Shown one piece after another: positions 10,501 through 22,202 of a stretch of 64,000 nucleotides of DNA. The DNA comes from Coffea arabica (Eukaryota > Streptophyta > Magnoliopsida > Gentianales > Rubiaceae). Each line of letters opens with the position of its first letter. The stretch's first letter is position 1. Where the stretch lies: NCBI RefSeq assembly GCF_036785885.1, contig NC_092310.1, positions 930,001 through 994,000 of the forward strand, written 5' to 3'. The position numbers and the translations under genes are program-made. The notes under the pieces were generated by a model. The model did not search any database. It was not told the origin of the DNA and saw only the letters and a list, made by a program, of their open reading frames with translations.

Positions 10501-11474
10501 TGATGCTTTATGTTGATGACATGCTCATTGCTGCCAAGAATTTGTCAGAAATTCACACTTTGAAACTGCAGTTAAATAGTGAATTTGAAATGAAAGATTT
10601 GGGAGCAGCTAAGAAAATTCTTGGCATGGATATCAAGCGAGATCGAGGAGTAGGGAAGTTGTTATTGACCCAGAAAAATTACCTTGAGAAAGTTTTGGAG
10701 CGTTTTGGCATGAAAGATGCTAAACCAGTATCTACTCCTCTTGCTAGCCATTTTCGGCTATCTGCTGCTCAATCACCAAAATCAGATGAAGAGGAAGATT
10801 ATATGGCACGGGTTCCTTATTCCAGTGCAGTCGACAGTGTTATGTATGCAATGGTTTGTACTCGTCCAGATATTGCACAAGCAGTCAGTGTTGTTAGCAG
10901 ATATATGTCTTGCCCTGGTAAAGCACATTGGCAAGCTGTGAAGTGGATTCTCAGATACTTGCGAGGTACTTCAAATGCATGTTTGGAGTTTGGAAGAAAT
11001 AATAACACTTTGGTTGGTTTTGTAGACTCAGACTACGCTGGGGATCTTGACAGGAGAAGATCACTTTCAGGCTATGTATTTTGCATTGGCGGTTGTGCTG
11101 TTAGTTGGAAAGCTACTCTACAACCTGTCGTAACTTTGTCTACTACTGAAGCAGAATATATGGCTGTGACCGAGGCAATCAAAGAAGCTTTGTGGTTGAA
11201 GAGTTTATTTAGCGAGCTAAGTCTATATCAAGGTGTTACTGATATTCACTGTGATAGTCAAAGTGCCATACACTTGACTAAAGATCAGATGTATCATGAG
11301 AGGACGAAACATATTGATGTGAAGTATCACTTCATTCGGGATATCATTGCTGAGGGAAAAGTCCTTATTCAGAAAATCAATACTAAGGACAATCCAGCCG
11401 ATATGTTTACGAAACCTCTTCCAGTTTACAAGTTCAAGCAGTGCTTGGATTTGGTTGGTGTTCATTGTTGGTGA
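7515..11474 (+). pseudogene. Copia gag-pol polyprotein gene, one nonsense codon
   Basis: Start chosen at ATG 7515; the same frame is open upstream only from a GTG. Domains in order (approximate residues): gag; CCHC zinc knuckle [14 protein letters not shown] (227-240); protease DSGCSYHM (291); integrase HHCC region (from 423) and the first catalytic Asp in HSDLWGP (486); second Asp in RTDNG (about 548) and Glu in VAERMNR (about 584); RT with YVDD (999); RNase H to the C terminus. An in-frame TGA at 9105-9107 (codon 531), where relatives carry Trp, interrupts integrase between its first and second catalytic Asp. Reading resumes in the same frame with no indel. No Env frame is present. The copy looks recently inactivated, unless the stop is read through. 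Confidence 0.93.
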
Positions 11475-11562
11475 TTTAAGCCCATTGGGGTTTATGTGGA
11501 GAAGGTGGAGCAGTTTTACTATTATCGATGGTGGGATTCAAAATTATGCCAAGGTGGAGATT

Positions 11563-12084
11563 TGTTGAGTCGCAATTCTTCAGCCGCAATCCTTGACTGT
11601 GGCAGAATTTCCTCATCCCACATCGCCTGAAGCAGAAGGAAAGCCTCCCAAATACAACTATAAATAGGGGGCTCATATGAAGGTTTCAATTGCACCACTC
11701 AAGAGAGTAATATGGGCTATTAGATTCTTGAGTCATTTAGCCCATTCAGTTAAATATTTTAGGCTCTCTTGTTATGAGTTTAGGAATATTTTCTAAACTC
11801 TTTTATAAGTGCCTATTGGTCTAGGAACCACTTTTCTACGATCTTTTGTATTTTTTCTTCATAGTAGAAATATTGCTCCTCCCTCGCCCGTGGACGTAGG
11901 TCAATTTGACCGAACCACGTAAATCTTCTGTGTCTTTTATTTGCTTTGTTATCTGTCTTTATATGGTCGGTTTTACCGCCTAATTATTATATGGCTGGTA
12001 TCTACCGCCTATCTATTATATGGTCGGTTATACCACCTACTTTGTGCTAACTTGAGTTTGTCTATTCCTGACCCGGTCCTAACA
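11563..12084 (+). repeat. 3' LTR of the copia element
   Basis: 522 bp; it follows the polypurine tract and is followed by target duplication AAATA (12085-12089). It differs from the 5' LTR at about 13 sites and from the duplicated copy 47774-48295 at about one site. Confidence 0.93.
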
Positions 12085-12089
12085 AAATA

Positions 12090-13281
12090 AACTAATTCAC
12101 GGGTTATGATAGAGAACATAAAAGCTAATTGGCAGTTTATATGCTAAACTGAATTCGAACTGCAAAAAAAGAAAAAAAAAAAGACATCTGCTGCGTTTGG
12201 TCAAAATTTGCTTAACGATCAAGGAAGTATGGGACGGTAAAGAAGAAAACAAAATAGCTTTGGATTGAAAATTCTAGCGTTTAATACTAACAATGGCACT
12301 GGCTTGTATCTACTTTTATGCGTACCCTAAAGACTTCTACTCTTATACAAGAGCGGCAAAAGACCTCTACTCTTATATTAAAAAAACAGGACTCTCAAAG
12401 GCAGCTTTTCGATGACAAGCACATGAGAAGTAGATTTCCTTGAGCAGCCTCTGGATTGTGCTTGTGGTGGTGCTGGTGCTTTTGACATTCTGGGCTACAA
12501 TGGTGATGGACTAGGCGATGTTGAAGAATATATTATACTGGAAAGAAATTCACAAAATATGGGTGCAGAACTCCTCAAGGGTGTAAATATTATATTTATA
12601 TCACCCCTGCTCTTACAATATAATTTCTTCTTCCCTATGCTTTCATACATTGACTACTTAACAAATGTAGATATATTTGCTTATAAAACTTCGATCAGTA
12701 GTTTACTTCTTCCCGCACATTCATCAATGTTTTATGATCACCAGCCTCAAATGGTTATATGAGTTAAACTTTCTAAAATATTTAACACCAGCACAACTAT
12801 GCATTGAAATGATAATATATTCGAGAGTCTTGGAAGGTGCAACCTAGCCCAATTATTACTACTGATCAGCAAGCTCAACAGTCAAGACTTCTTCCATTCT
12901 TTTGTTCCTAGATAATTTTTACCTACTTTCCTTCAATGACCTCTCACACCAATCATTCCTCCCTTCATCATCTCACCATTAATCTCTCAAATTCTTCCAA
13001 TAAAGTTCAGTTTTGTGCCTAAACCATATGCGCAGGTTTGATTTCTTAATCTAAAATAGTTTTTGTTTTTATTATTTCTGCAATTTACTAATGTTCTAGG
13101 TTAAGATTTTAAATCCAATATTGTATTTGCTTTGATTTTGCAGTTCTTATACTTTCAAAGGCAAGTACTTACTTTCTTCATCTTTTTCTTTTATTTTCTT
13201 TCTTTTGATTTCTTTTTCTTTTTCTCCAACCTTATTCTTCGCATTTTTAGCCGCAGCTTGAGTCATGCCATCTTTTCTTTA
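12090..13281. other. Non-coding DNA after the copia element
   Basis: No convincing gene is present. A short GC-richer stretch at about 12450-12560 is open in one plus frame but is not recognised. Pyrimidine-rich sequence resembling a 5' UTR lies at about 12900-13300. The same sequence is at 48301-49486. Confidence 0.4.
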
Positions 13282-13304
13282 TCTCTCTCTCTCTCTCTCT
13301 CTCT
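13282..13304 (+). repeat. (CT)n microsatellite
   Basis: 23 bp of CT repeat. The duplicated copy at 49487-49519 is 33 bp, one of the few differences in this part of the duplication. Confidence 0.95.
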
Positions 13305-15249
13305 ATTTTTTCCTTTTTCAGTCTTATCAGCATTGTTTACCATAGCATTTGGTTGAACAATTAGTAGCAATTTTTTTTTTCTTGAAGAAGTTTGTTTTCC
13401 AATTTCGTGGACAATATTCAATGAGATTGTTACATAGTCATATTGCGGCTTTGACTTGGGGTGGCTCCCACGAATATTAACTGATGTGTGTGATTGTCCC
13501 TAAGCTTTTGGCTTAGTATGTCAGCACTATTGTACAAGTTATCTCTGTACCAGTTTTGGCTTTCTTTCTGCCTTATGTCTACTGGTGGATGCTGCATTTT
13601 TTCTTATCTAAAAGGATTTTTTTCCTTATATTTCGTTTTGTGATTTTATGTATTATATTTGCATTAGGGCAGTGGGGAAGAAATATACTTTGTCTCAGGC
13701 TTGTCACATTCATATACTTTGTTCAAGAAATCAAAATTTGTTAATTGGCTAAAAGGCTAGATCACTTCTCTGAGCACTGAATGAAGAAATATCGATTGAA
13801 TTTTGTTGCTGATGCAAACGATTAATATGTACAGTTTTTGTAGAAACACCCCATCAACAACTAACCAAACAGCGCATATATGTGTGCCTCTCGGGGTGTC
13901 ATTGCTGCAAAACGGAGGTAACATGAACAAAACTAGTAAGGAATTTTAGATTAGGCCGAAGGAAATCATCGAACTCCTAAGTTGGTCAAGAATGTGGTGT
14001 CTTCTATCATAATAAAGAGACAGAAGTAAGCCAATCTAGTGGTATTTTCAATTTCTTTCTGGTAAAATAGTGACTGCTGATTAATTTGACTTTCTGAATA
14101 GGTTTGTTCCAATTGTTCTCATCTTACGAGATTTTCATTTGGTGAAGTTATCTTGATATATTAGTTTTTAGAGTTTGCCATCAATTTAAGGTTGGATGGA
14201 AGGAGCAAAACCAGTTAAGTTGGAGCATCATGCTCCCACACATTTTGATCGGTTGACGAAACTGGCATGCTTAGGAAGAACATGAGCAACATATATACTT
14301 AGTCATATATTGAATGATAATGATGCTTGGCAAATGCTTATTTCAGAGAGTAAAGCAGGTTAAAAGAGAAGATGTTTGACATCCCACAAGTATTTCTAGT
14401 GACTTTCATATGTAGTTCAGCTCAAAATCATTTCACTGGTCAAGCATAGTACTAATGTAGCTTAATATCTTATTTACACATTGAGTTTGATTGTAGTTTA
14501 AGCCTTTCAATATTCCCTTAACTACTGATGAATATTGTTTCTGATCAATTCTCATTTTATTTCCTGCCAACTTCCAAGTACCCTTGTCCTTGACCTGTAT
14601 AGCAGAATAGATTGTTACTACTGCTACCCTTACCCTCCTCACCTTTAACATAACTCCAAATTGCAGAATAGCAGCAAGGTACTGGAAATGGAACAAATTC
14701 TTCACACGAAAGGAGGGGAAGATGAGGAAAGCTATGCTAAAAATTCAACATTTCAAGTAAGTGACACATATCAGAGGAAAGCTATGCTATATATAATTCT
14801 GTGACTGATCTCTAAATGAGTTTCTACCCTTCAGAGATTAGTGTTTATGAATGTCATCCATGCACTCAATCGGAGCATTCAGGAGTTTTGTCAAGCCAAC
14901 CTAGCAGAGGCAGAGTGCATAATTCAGGAGTTTTGTCAACCATGCACTCAATCGGGACCTTTGAACGAGGACTTAGAAACCCTTGCATGTGAATACATAT
15001 TCTTGCAGCACATAATCTTTGAATTTCTGCCATCCCACTACATGCTTTGCTTTTGCTTTCCCAATGACTGTTACTGCTATCTTCAACATCTAGCTTCCAT
15101 CATCAAATCTTCTCTTCTTCTTAACCAAATTACATTTCCAGAAGATAGATAAAGAAAAAAAAAATCGAAACACTACAGAACCATAACACTTTCAGTTTTT
15201 CTACATGATGTTTGAGAAGCCTCCATCAATGCTAGTGCAAATTAATGAG
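13305..15249. other. Non-coding duplicated DNA with mosaic divergence
   Basis: A sequence related to 3860-4260 lies at about 13720-14225. Two short motifs (CATGCACTCAATCGG and CAGGAGTTTTGTCAA) are each repeated within 14868-14955. The plus-strand 103-codon frame at 14841-15152 is not supported as a gene: it begins at TTG and matches nothing recognised. Confidence 0.4.
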
Positions 15250-17203
15250 CAAAATAACTATAATTGATGACCATCTTCATCTGCGAAACTTGCCTGCCGA
15301 GTGACAGTAATTTCTTCCTTTTGACATTCTCACAAAAACGACAGGGAACCATGTTGTTCTTTTTCCAACGAGATGATGTCTGCTTCCTAAATAGATTCAG
15401 GAAAAAAACACCACCATGTTAGCCACGTTGAACCATCAAAACTTATGAAGAATGTATTACAAAAATTTCTAAAGAGCAAAAATTAAGCAGAATTACATCG
15501 ATTAAGCCATGAAAAACGCATACTAAATTCACAGCATAGCTTTTGTATGTGATTGATTTGAAGTTAAGGCAACAGCAACAGAAACATTGTAGGCCTTCAA
15601 ATTTAATCCACTGAGACTACATACCTCTTCATTTACTCTGTCACATATTGCTTTCTAGAAGATTGATCTTCACTCCTTAAGAGAACAATTGTCTACCACA
15701 TCACCATCCATACATTTTTGCTTGAAAATCACTGCTTTTTACATGTTCCAGCATAGCCCATGAGACATTTGTCTAAAATGCTAAAATAGATATTTCTATA
15801 AATATTTTATCATGAGCAAGTCCTTATGCAAGTAGGATGGAAAAATCACCAATCTACTAGATAACCAAAAATGAAAGGCTAAAAAACAGAGCATTAACAA
15901 ACCCAGAAGGAAGTAATGGTAGCAAAAGTCAATCGAATTTGGATAAATTGTCCTTGTGATTCTTCCTGAAAATAAAGTAATGACTAACTGTTAGCACAGT
16001 TGTATCATGAGTCTCTCTTGTTCTTGAGTGGAAAGGTATAACCTGTAGTCCAATTTACAAAGGCCTTGCAAGATCTGGCGGGAACCTTTGAACGAGAATG
16101 TAGAAATTTTTGCCGCCGCAATTGCAGCAGCAAAACTTTGAACTGATTCCATCCAAATGAATGACTGACACTGCAATCGCATGCTTCGTTTATGTCATCC
16201 AAACGATCACCAATGCTGTCTACAATGTCTAACTTCTTTCCATCAAATCTTGTCACCTCTGAAACTAAAGTATTAGCCCGTCCAGTTTTCTTCAAGCAAG
16301 TCTTGTACCTTGATAGCTCTCCAGTACCAGCTACCATGCTCTTCTCCAACTCTTCTCAATCCATACTACTTTCTACAAGCGTGGCACAAGCCACTCTGTT
16401 TTCAGCATGCTACAAGGAGAAAAGGTTCAATATTTGATTTATTTTGTTAAATACTTCCAGAAAATAGATTAAAAAAAACAAAAAAGAAAAGCCATTGAAA
16501 CAGGCCAATAGACATGCAGTCAACATTTTTTACCTTCATTTCCACATTCTGAGCAATATATGGCATTCTGGTGGGAAAAATCACAGATAACTACCTTCCA
16601 TCTTCAAAATCTGACTGATAAGCGAAAATAACTCCTCCCTCTTGACATTCTCATAAGAACAACATGGGAACGTTGGTGTTCTTTGTCCAAAAAAACATGT
16701 ACTCTGCTTCCTAAACAAATTCTGGAAAAAAAATAACAATATTACATCACAGTTCTGCTTCAGTTATGACATTAAGTAGAAATATGAGCCATAGAAAGGT
16801 TTGGTCAGGTAACTCGTGCAACAATTTATCACTCAAAATCCTAAAGAGCAAAAATCAAGTTATATTCCATTGATTAAGCCATAAAGAACACTTACTAGCG
16901 CAGATACCAACCTGCATTTAGGCACAATTCCATGTCTCAAACATACTTGCAAACTTGGACCAATTCCCTTGTACTACAAGTAAGTTGGGTGGAGAAATTT
17001 CCAAACCACATACCTCCTCATCTTTCTTCAAAAATGATTGGAAACCACAGCCTTAGATGCTTTAGATGTTGCAGTTGGAGAATGTGAAAAGTGCAATAAG
17101 ATGCTTTAGAGGTTCCAGGCTGACTTTGCCTTAAGCACACTTTCGAGCCTTTCGCAATGTTTTCGGCACTATCACTGCTTGCTGCTTCACTGACACTTGT
17201 GGC
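15250..17203 (-). pseudogene. Decayed multi-exon gene of unknown function, copy 1
   Basis: Several minus-strand blocks start at good acceptors and are also kept in copy 2: one beginning at 17203 (SVSEAASSDSAENIAKG), one at 16710 (ENVKREELFSLISQ), one at 16409 (AENRVACATLVESSMD, then TGA) continuing as SRYKTCLKKTGRANTLVSEV and DINEACDCSVSHSFGW. The block at about 15260-15420 repeats the 16590-16745 block. The TGA after SSMD occurs in both copies, so inactivation, if that is what it is, predates the duplication. In copy 1 the 16710 block is also shifted relative to copy 2. I do not recognise the family. It lies downstream of the CNL gene on the same strand, so parts could also be exons of its 3' UTR. 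Confidence 0.4.
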
Positions 17204-17499
17204 CTACAACGCCATAATATTATCAATCCAATTCACAAAATAGAAAAGTAGCTAGTATCTGAATTTTAAAAATTTTAAAGGATGATAAGAATTTATAGTT
17301 TGAGCAGCAGCCTAGTTCCTCTGCAAACAATTTCAACTTGATCGACATTGAGCTAATTTTATGGCAATCATAATGCAGAGGCTTACAGAGAGATAACAGT
17401 GAATATTAAGAACATATCCATCTATTAAATGCCAGCGGTAAAAACAAAAATTGTAATGTTCTTCCCAAATTGCTGTTTCATTGGTTTTAATGTTGTTTG

Positions 17500-18059
17500 G
17501 AAATATCAGTAACAAAAAAAAAAAAAAAAAAAAAGAACATACCATGTTTACGCTTGCAATGTTAGTGAATTTTGTGGGCAAACAGTCAGCAAGTTCATAT
17601 ATAGTAGTATATTTTACCATGTTTATTCATCCTTTTGATGGTTCAAAAAGGCAGATGAAATCCACAATTTTTGTTGTCTTTCAAATTGCTCATAACTCTA
17701 CTTTGTTAATGACAAGAATTAGTTTATAAATTGAAAGAGAGAGTAATCTTCTCCAAAAGAAGTAGAGGAATAGATATTTACAGAGAAAAAGAGTGTGGGA
17801 CAAATACGGATAGAATAAGATGGTGAAGAACAGCAATATCCAATAATGAGAAGCAATTAATCAAAAGTTTGCAGTGAAATTTATTGCACACACCTCACTA
17901 GTCGATCACACTAGTGTACTATGAAACTTAACATGCACCAAATTAAATAATATAATAAAAGAAAAATCATGATTCAATCATTAAAACAACCAAGAATTTA
18001 AGGCAAGTAAATTTAAATAAGTGCTATAAAAACAAGTAAAATTTCGAGGACTCACAACA
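17500..18059. other. AT-rich intergenic DNA, no gene seen
   Basis: Includes an A-run at 17514-17534. Nothing else is recognised. Copy 2 lacks this stretch because of a deletion. Confidence 0.5.
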
Positions 18060-18505
18060 TCAACAAAGATTCAGCACCTGCACTTGTTTTTATAGGAAAT
18101 GGCAATGGAATAGTAACCAACTACAAACTAAAAACTAAGACAAAAGATGGAACAAAATAGATTAAACACAAACACAGCTAAAGAAACACAGGACAAAATA
18201 GAAGGAAAAAAAGAGAGAAGAACACACGCACCATCAAGAACAGCAAGCAGCAGCAAAAAGGAGGAAACTTAAGATGAAATGAGAAAATGCAGAAGAAAAG
18301 AGAACATGCACAAGGTAAATGCAGACAATAACTACATTTTCAAAAAAGAGCAACAAAGAATCAACACCTGCACCTATTTTTATAGGAGATGGCAATGCAA
18401 TAGTAACTAACTTAAAACTAAAAATCAAGACAAAAGGTGGAACAAAATCAGTTAAAGAAACACAGGACAAAATAGAAGGAAAAAAGGAGAGAAGAACACA
18501 CGACT
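18060..18505. repeat. Tandem duplication just downstream of CNL gene 1
   Basis: About 18070-18232 and 18358-18505 match in direct orientation (ACCTGCAC...TTTTTATAGGA, then AAAACTAA and GGACAAAATAGAAGGAAAAA), offset about 288 bp. The second unit ends two bases before the stop codon of the NLR, so it forms its 3' UTR or immediate flank. Confidence 0.8.
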
Positions 18506-18506
18506 T

Positions 18507-21500
18507 TTAATCAATTTTAAGCTCTGGAATATTAGAGATCTTGGGCCACTCGGAGCCGCTTTGAGGAGTGCATCTTTCGGTTAATAGAGGACAATCACGA
18601 ATTTCCAGACGTCTTAATTTGAGGCGTTCCATGGCAGCCGTGGAGGGTAAATATTCAAGCTTTGGGCACCATGATAGGATTAGGTCTTCAAGAGACACGA
18701 GGTTCCCAAGCCAATCTGGTAAGGCTTCGATTGCTCCGAAGTGTTTTAGAGATAGTGATGTGATGGTAGTCAAGTCTTGAAGCTGATGTGGCAGAGATTT
18801 CGTGTCAAACATCCCACCTAAAGACACGTGTCGGAGTGATGATGAAGATGCTAATCCAGCCCAATCAAATTCGATTACAGAGTCATCTGAGAAGGGACCA
18901 ATGTACACTTCCCTTAAGCTGGTAAGATAGCCAAATCCACTAGGCATCTCAGTAATCAAGTTGGAACACCCGTATAATGAGAAGCACTCGAGAGAAGGGA
19001 ATCGTCGCAAATCAAGGGGAAAGGAGACCAGACTGCGGCAATCGAACAATTTCAGCTTTCGGAGAGACGTACAGGACTCGAACATCTCCACTGGTAATCT
19101 TGTTAATGCATCGCAATCATCGACAGTAAATTGCTTAAGAGACTTAAGGAGGCTTTTCTGTCCAAATGAATTTTTAGGATTTGGATATCCAAATGAATCA
19201 ATTCTCGGGCAACCCCGTATCTTCAAGTGCTCTAAAGCTTGAAATTGATAGAGATCATCTGGCAACTCCCGTAAATTCTCACATAAAGTGACTTCCAATC
19301 TCTTAAGACATGCGGCGCAACTCATTCCTCTAAATGTTGTTATATTTTTGGCAATCATCAATTTTACATGCTGAAGAGTTGGAAAAAGACAGAGTCGCTC
19401 AAGCATGTCAGTGGGTAGACTGTCACAGCCATTAATTCTCAAGCTGCTCTCTGGTCGTTTCACTATTTTTAGAGACTTGATGCTTTGACGACCCCTTAAT
19501 TCAAGGGACGAGAGATTGGCTATATTGCTCAAAACCTTTTCTGCCAGCAAAACATGGCAATTTTTTTTAATGTTCAATACATCAAGACTTGGGAAACGAC
19601 TTGGAGTTGGAATGGTGGTCAGCTGGGGGCAGTCACTAATAGATAACTTTTCAAGCACGGGAAACACGTCAGCGGTTGACCTCATTTCGTGTGCGTCCTT
19701 CCACTCTTCCAAATTTTTCATGCTTTCAAGAGAGAGAATTTTAAGGGCTGGAAAGAATGTTTGTCTGCTAATAGTGCTACTGTAGAATGAAAGCCCAATG
19801 CATGTTGTGTTTTCCAATCTAGTCAAATAGAGGCGCTTGAGGAATGGCAGCTGTCCTAGTGCAGGGAGTTCTCTGCATCTTGTGCAATCCTCCACACGCA
19901 ACTCCGCCAGTGATGTCAATGTCAAATTCATGAACCATTGTGGAAACTGATCACCCATGAACTTCAAAATTTGTAACTCTTTTAAATTTGGGTGAGGTTG
20001 GAGGCCTTCCAAAACATCTTCATCACAATTATTACTTTCCCGATCCCTATTGCCCCACTCAAATACCAGCCGATACATATTTGGCTTTTTAGATAGGTTC
20101 GCCAGTTCAGCATCATCTTTGCCATTTACTAATTCAAGATTTCTGATCTCCAAGGAGCCTTTAAGATCTTCCAAGGTTCCAAGCTCTTGGATACCACGAC
20201 CTTTCTTTTGACGACCTATGCTAAAGAACTCTAGCGTTTGAAGACAAGTCAATCGTCCAATCCTGGATGGCATTTGGATTTCGCGTCCAGTATCATAATA
20301 GTGAAGATGTCTCAAGCTAATCAAATTGCTCATCTTCTTTGGAAAACCTTTTTCAAGCGCGTCAATTCTTAGTGTTTGCAAACTATAAAGTTTGCAAAGA
20401 GATTCTGGCAAAGTTGTAACCCAAGAACCTGAAATGTCGAGTAAGTGTAAATGTATTAGTTTGCCAATGGAGGTCGGCAACTCTTTGACATCTGCTCCAA
20501 ACAATTTTAGGACATGCAAGTATTTGAGCTTTGATAACATATCATCAGCTATGCCACCCTCCAGAAATAATGTGCGAAGTGATGCTGATGATTTTTCATT
20601 GATTCTTTCGGGTGAGTATACCGCAAGGTAACGGTCCTGATTGCTGCTGTTACGATTCAAAATTGATTTTGCAAAATCGTGCACAAGATCATGCATTTTA
20701 TACCATGTTCTCCACTCCTCTTTAACTTCTTCCAATAAGGAAGTTTGCAGCAAAGTTCTCAGATACTCATATCCTATTTTCTCCATCGTTCTTTCATTTT
20801 GGGAATCCGGTTGAAGAAAGCCTTCAGCCATCCAATGCTCAACTAGTAGATCTTGTTCCAATTTAGTATCTTGATCAAAAATTGAGCAATATGCAAAACA
20901 TTTCTTAACCGGTGCAGGTGACAGATGATCGAAACTCACCTTAATTATTTGCTCAATCCCACCTTGATCTCCATTCAAGAGACTCTCCTCCAAAATAGAT
21001 AGCCACTCCTCTTTTCTCTTTTTAGATAACAAACCTCCGATTAACTTTGCTGCCAGAGGTAGACCATCACATCTTCTTAAAACTTGCTCCCTTATGTCTT
21101 CCAATTCTTTTGGTACTTCTTCCGCCACATTTGCCCATTTTTTCATGATAGACCAGCAGTCATCATTGCATAGCCTTCCTATCTCATGGCGAGTAAAATT
21201 GATCGGCGGATGTCTAGACAGAATAGTTGCCACTTCTTGCAGACGAGTGGTAACAAGACACCAGCTCCCTTTCTTAGCATTGAGTCCCGCCAAAGTGCTG
21301 AAAAAGTCATCCAACAATACTTCTTGATCATTCCACAAATCATCAAGAACAAGGAAATATCTTTTTTCCTTGAGTTCATGCTGAATTTTTTGAACTATTA
21401 CCTCCCTACGATCCCCTTCAACCTTTCCTCCTATTAACGATTCTAGAATCATTTTGAAGACCACCTCAATTCTATCTACTTTTTCAGCCACACAAACCCA

Positions 21501-22202
21501 CATTGTTTGGTCAAAATGCCCAACAATTTGCTCATTTTTGTAAATGGCTTTAGCTAGAGTTGTTTTGCCTAAACCACCCATGCCAGTTATGGGAATAACT
21601 GAAATAACACTTTCAGTTTCGGTCAACAACTTCTTAACTATTTCTGATTCATCCTCGTCTCTTCCTAGGACATCTCTTCGAACAATAGTAGAGTCGGTCT
21701 GTCGGCTTGTTGTGGCTCCAGCTGCTATAGTAGCGAATGCTACTTCAACTTGGTGCTTGTAGGCCAGTCCCAAACCTTCGGCATCCCGATGGATCCTTTG
21801 AAGGTTCGTGTTGATCTCCCTGATCATTGAACCCAACCTCCAACGAAAACCAATTTTATTAAAGAATGAAAAGCAGAAGAATACCTTCTTTTTCGTGAGT
21901 TGATTTTGATACTTCACCTTCCGACGAAGATTTTCATAGTTGAGCTCGTCCAGCACATTGTCAGCTTTGAAAACCTCTTCTTCCAGCTGCTTGAGCCACT
22001 TTTGTACCCCAACAAGCTTCGGATCATGGCTATGCATTTCCTCATCAGCACCGGCCAAGAAGCCTCGGATCATTTCAGCAGAATCGTTGAGTCTCTCCAG
22101 CTCCGTTGGGAATTCACGAACCAGATTAACATGATCAGCGGCAAGGGAAACAACCGTCTGCAACCCAACCTGAATAGTAGCACTAACAGCAGCATCAGCC
22201 AT
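18507..22202 (-). CDS. CC-NBS-LRR (CNL) disease-resistance protein, RGA-like, gene 1
   Basis: A single uninterrupted exon of 1231 codons. The frame stays open to an ATG at 22319, but the start at 22202 (MADAAVS) is preferred because gene 2 is unrelated upstream of it. Domains: coiled coil 1-150 with an EDVID-like motif (ADNVLDEL, 80-87); NB-ARC with P-loop GMGGLGKTT (207-215), RNBS-A MWVCVAEKV, kinase-2 YFLVLDDLW (282-290, the final Trp being typical of CNLs), RNBS-B SWCLVTTRL, GLPLAA (380-385), RNBS-D CFAYCSIF and an intact MHD (YKMHDLVHDFA, 501-511); then irregular LRRs from about 540 to the end. Such proteins are intracellular receptors that sense pathogen effectors and oligomerise on ATP binding. 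All switch motifs are intact, so it is probably functional. The effector it recognises cannot be inferred. Confidence 0.95.
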   Translation of the reverse strand: MADAAVSATIQVGLQTVVSLAADHVNLVREFPTELERLNDSAEMIRGFLAGADEEMHSHDPKLVGVQKWLKQLEEEVFKADNVLDELNYENLRRKVKYQNQLTKKKVFFCFSFFNKIGFRWRLGSMIREINTNLQRIHRDAEGLGLAYKHQVEVAFATIAAGATTSRQTDSTIVRRDVLGRDEDESEIVKKLLTETESVISVIPITGMGGLGKTTLAKAIYKNEQIVGHFDQTMWVCVAEKVDRIEVVFKMILESLIGGKVEGDRREVIVQKIQHELKEKRYFLVLDDLWNDQEVLLDDFFSTLAGLNAKKGSWCLVTTRLQEVATILSRHPPINFTRHEIGRLCNDDCWSIMKKWANVAEEVPKELEDIREQVLRRCDGLPLAAKLIGGLLSKKRKEEWLSILEESLLNGDQGGIEQIIKVSFDHLSPAPVKKCFAYCSIFDQDTKLEQDLLVEHWMAEGFLQPDSQNERTMEKIGYEYLRTLLQTSLLEEVKEEWRTWYKMHDLVHDFAKSILNRNSSNQDRYLAVYSPERINEKSSASLRTLFLEGGIADDMLSKLKYLHVLKLFGADVKELPTSIGKLIHLHLLDISGSWVTTLPESLCKLYSLQTLRIDALEKGFPKKMSNLISLRHLHYYDTGREIQMPSRIGRLTCLQTLEFFSIGRQKKGRGIQELGTLEDLKGSLEIRNLELVNGKDDAELANLSKKPNMYRLVFEWGNRDRESNNCDEDVLEGLQPHPNLKELQILKFMGDQFPQWFMNLTLTSLAELRVEDCTRCRELPALGQLPFLKRLYLTRLENTTCIGLSFYSSTISRQTFFPALKILSLESMKNLEEWKDAHEMRSTADVFPVLEKLSISDCPQLTTIPTPSRFPSLDVLNIKKNCHVLLAEKVLSNIANLSSLELRGRQSIKSLKIVKRPESSLRINGCDSLPTDMLERLCLFPTLQHVKLMIAKNITTFRGMSCAACLKRLEVTLCENLRELPDDLYQFQALEHLKIRGCPRIDSFGYPNPKNSFGQKSLLKSLKQFTVDDCDALTRLPVEMFESCTSLRKLKLFDCRSLVSFPLDLRRFPSLECFSLYGCSNLITEMPSGFGYLTSLREVYIGPFSDDSVIEFDWAGLASSSSLRHVSLGGMFDTKSLPHQLQDLTTITSLSLKHFGAIEALPDWLGNLVSLEDLILSWCPKLEYLPSTAAMERLKLRRLEIRDCPLLTERCTPQSGSEWPKISNIPELKID

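Larger units (their letters stand above)
6739..12084 (+). mobile_element. Full-length Ty1-copia retrotransposon (TNT1/Tork-like), 5346 bp
   Basis: The 5' LTR is 6739-7260 and the 3' LTR 11563-12084, both 522 bp, starting TGTTGAG and ending CTAACA. The 5-bp target duplication AAATA is at 6734-6738 and 12085-12089. The PBS is at 7264-7274 (TGGTATCAGAG, tRNA-iMet) and the PPT at about 11548-11562 (CCAAGGTGGAGATT). The pol order protease-integrase-RT-RNase H defines copia. By eye the LTRs differ at about 13 of 522 sites, mostly C/T and G/A transitions, so the insertion is fairly young. The 3' part of the element was later copied to 46767-48295. Confidence 0.95.
10556..17460. repeat. Segmental duplication, copy 1 (partner 46767-54277)
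   Basis: From CACTTTGAAACTG at 10556, inside the copia RT, this block matches 46767 onward in direct orientation (offset 36211 at the start, 36217 by 14841, about 36850-36880 after 16000). From 10556 to about 13880 only a handful of differences are seen. Beyond that, patches of several percent divergence (for example 13890-14140 and 14560-14610) alternate with near-identical patches. Homology stops after GTAATGTTC at 17461, where copy 2 jumps into NLR sequence. The block carries the copia 3' end and LTR, non-coding DNA and a decayed minus-strand gene. Confidence 0.95.

Noticed and set aside
13132..13356. Phe-rich plus-strand frames near the CT microsatellite
   Set aside because: They are produced by T-rich and CT-repeat sequence; no start context or homology.
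14841..15152. 103-codon plus-strand frame, identical in copy 2
   Set aside because: The surrounding DNA is near-identical too, so identity is not evidence of constraint. It starts at TTG and resembles nothing known.
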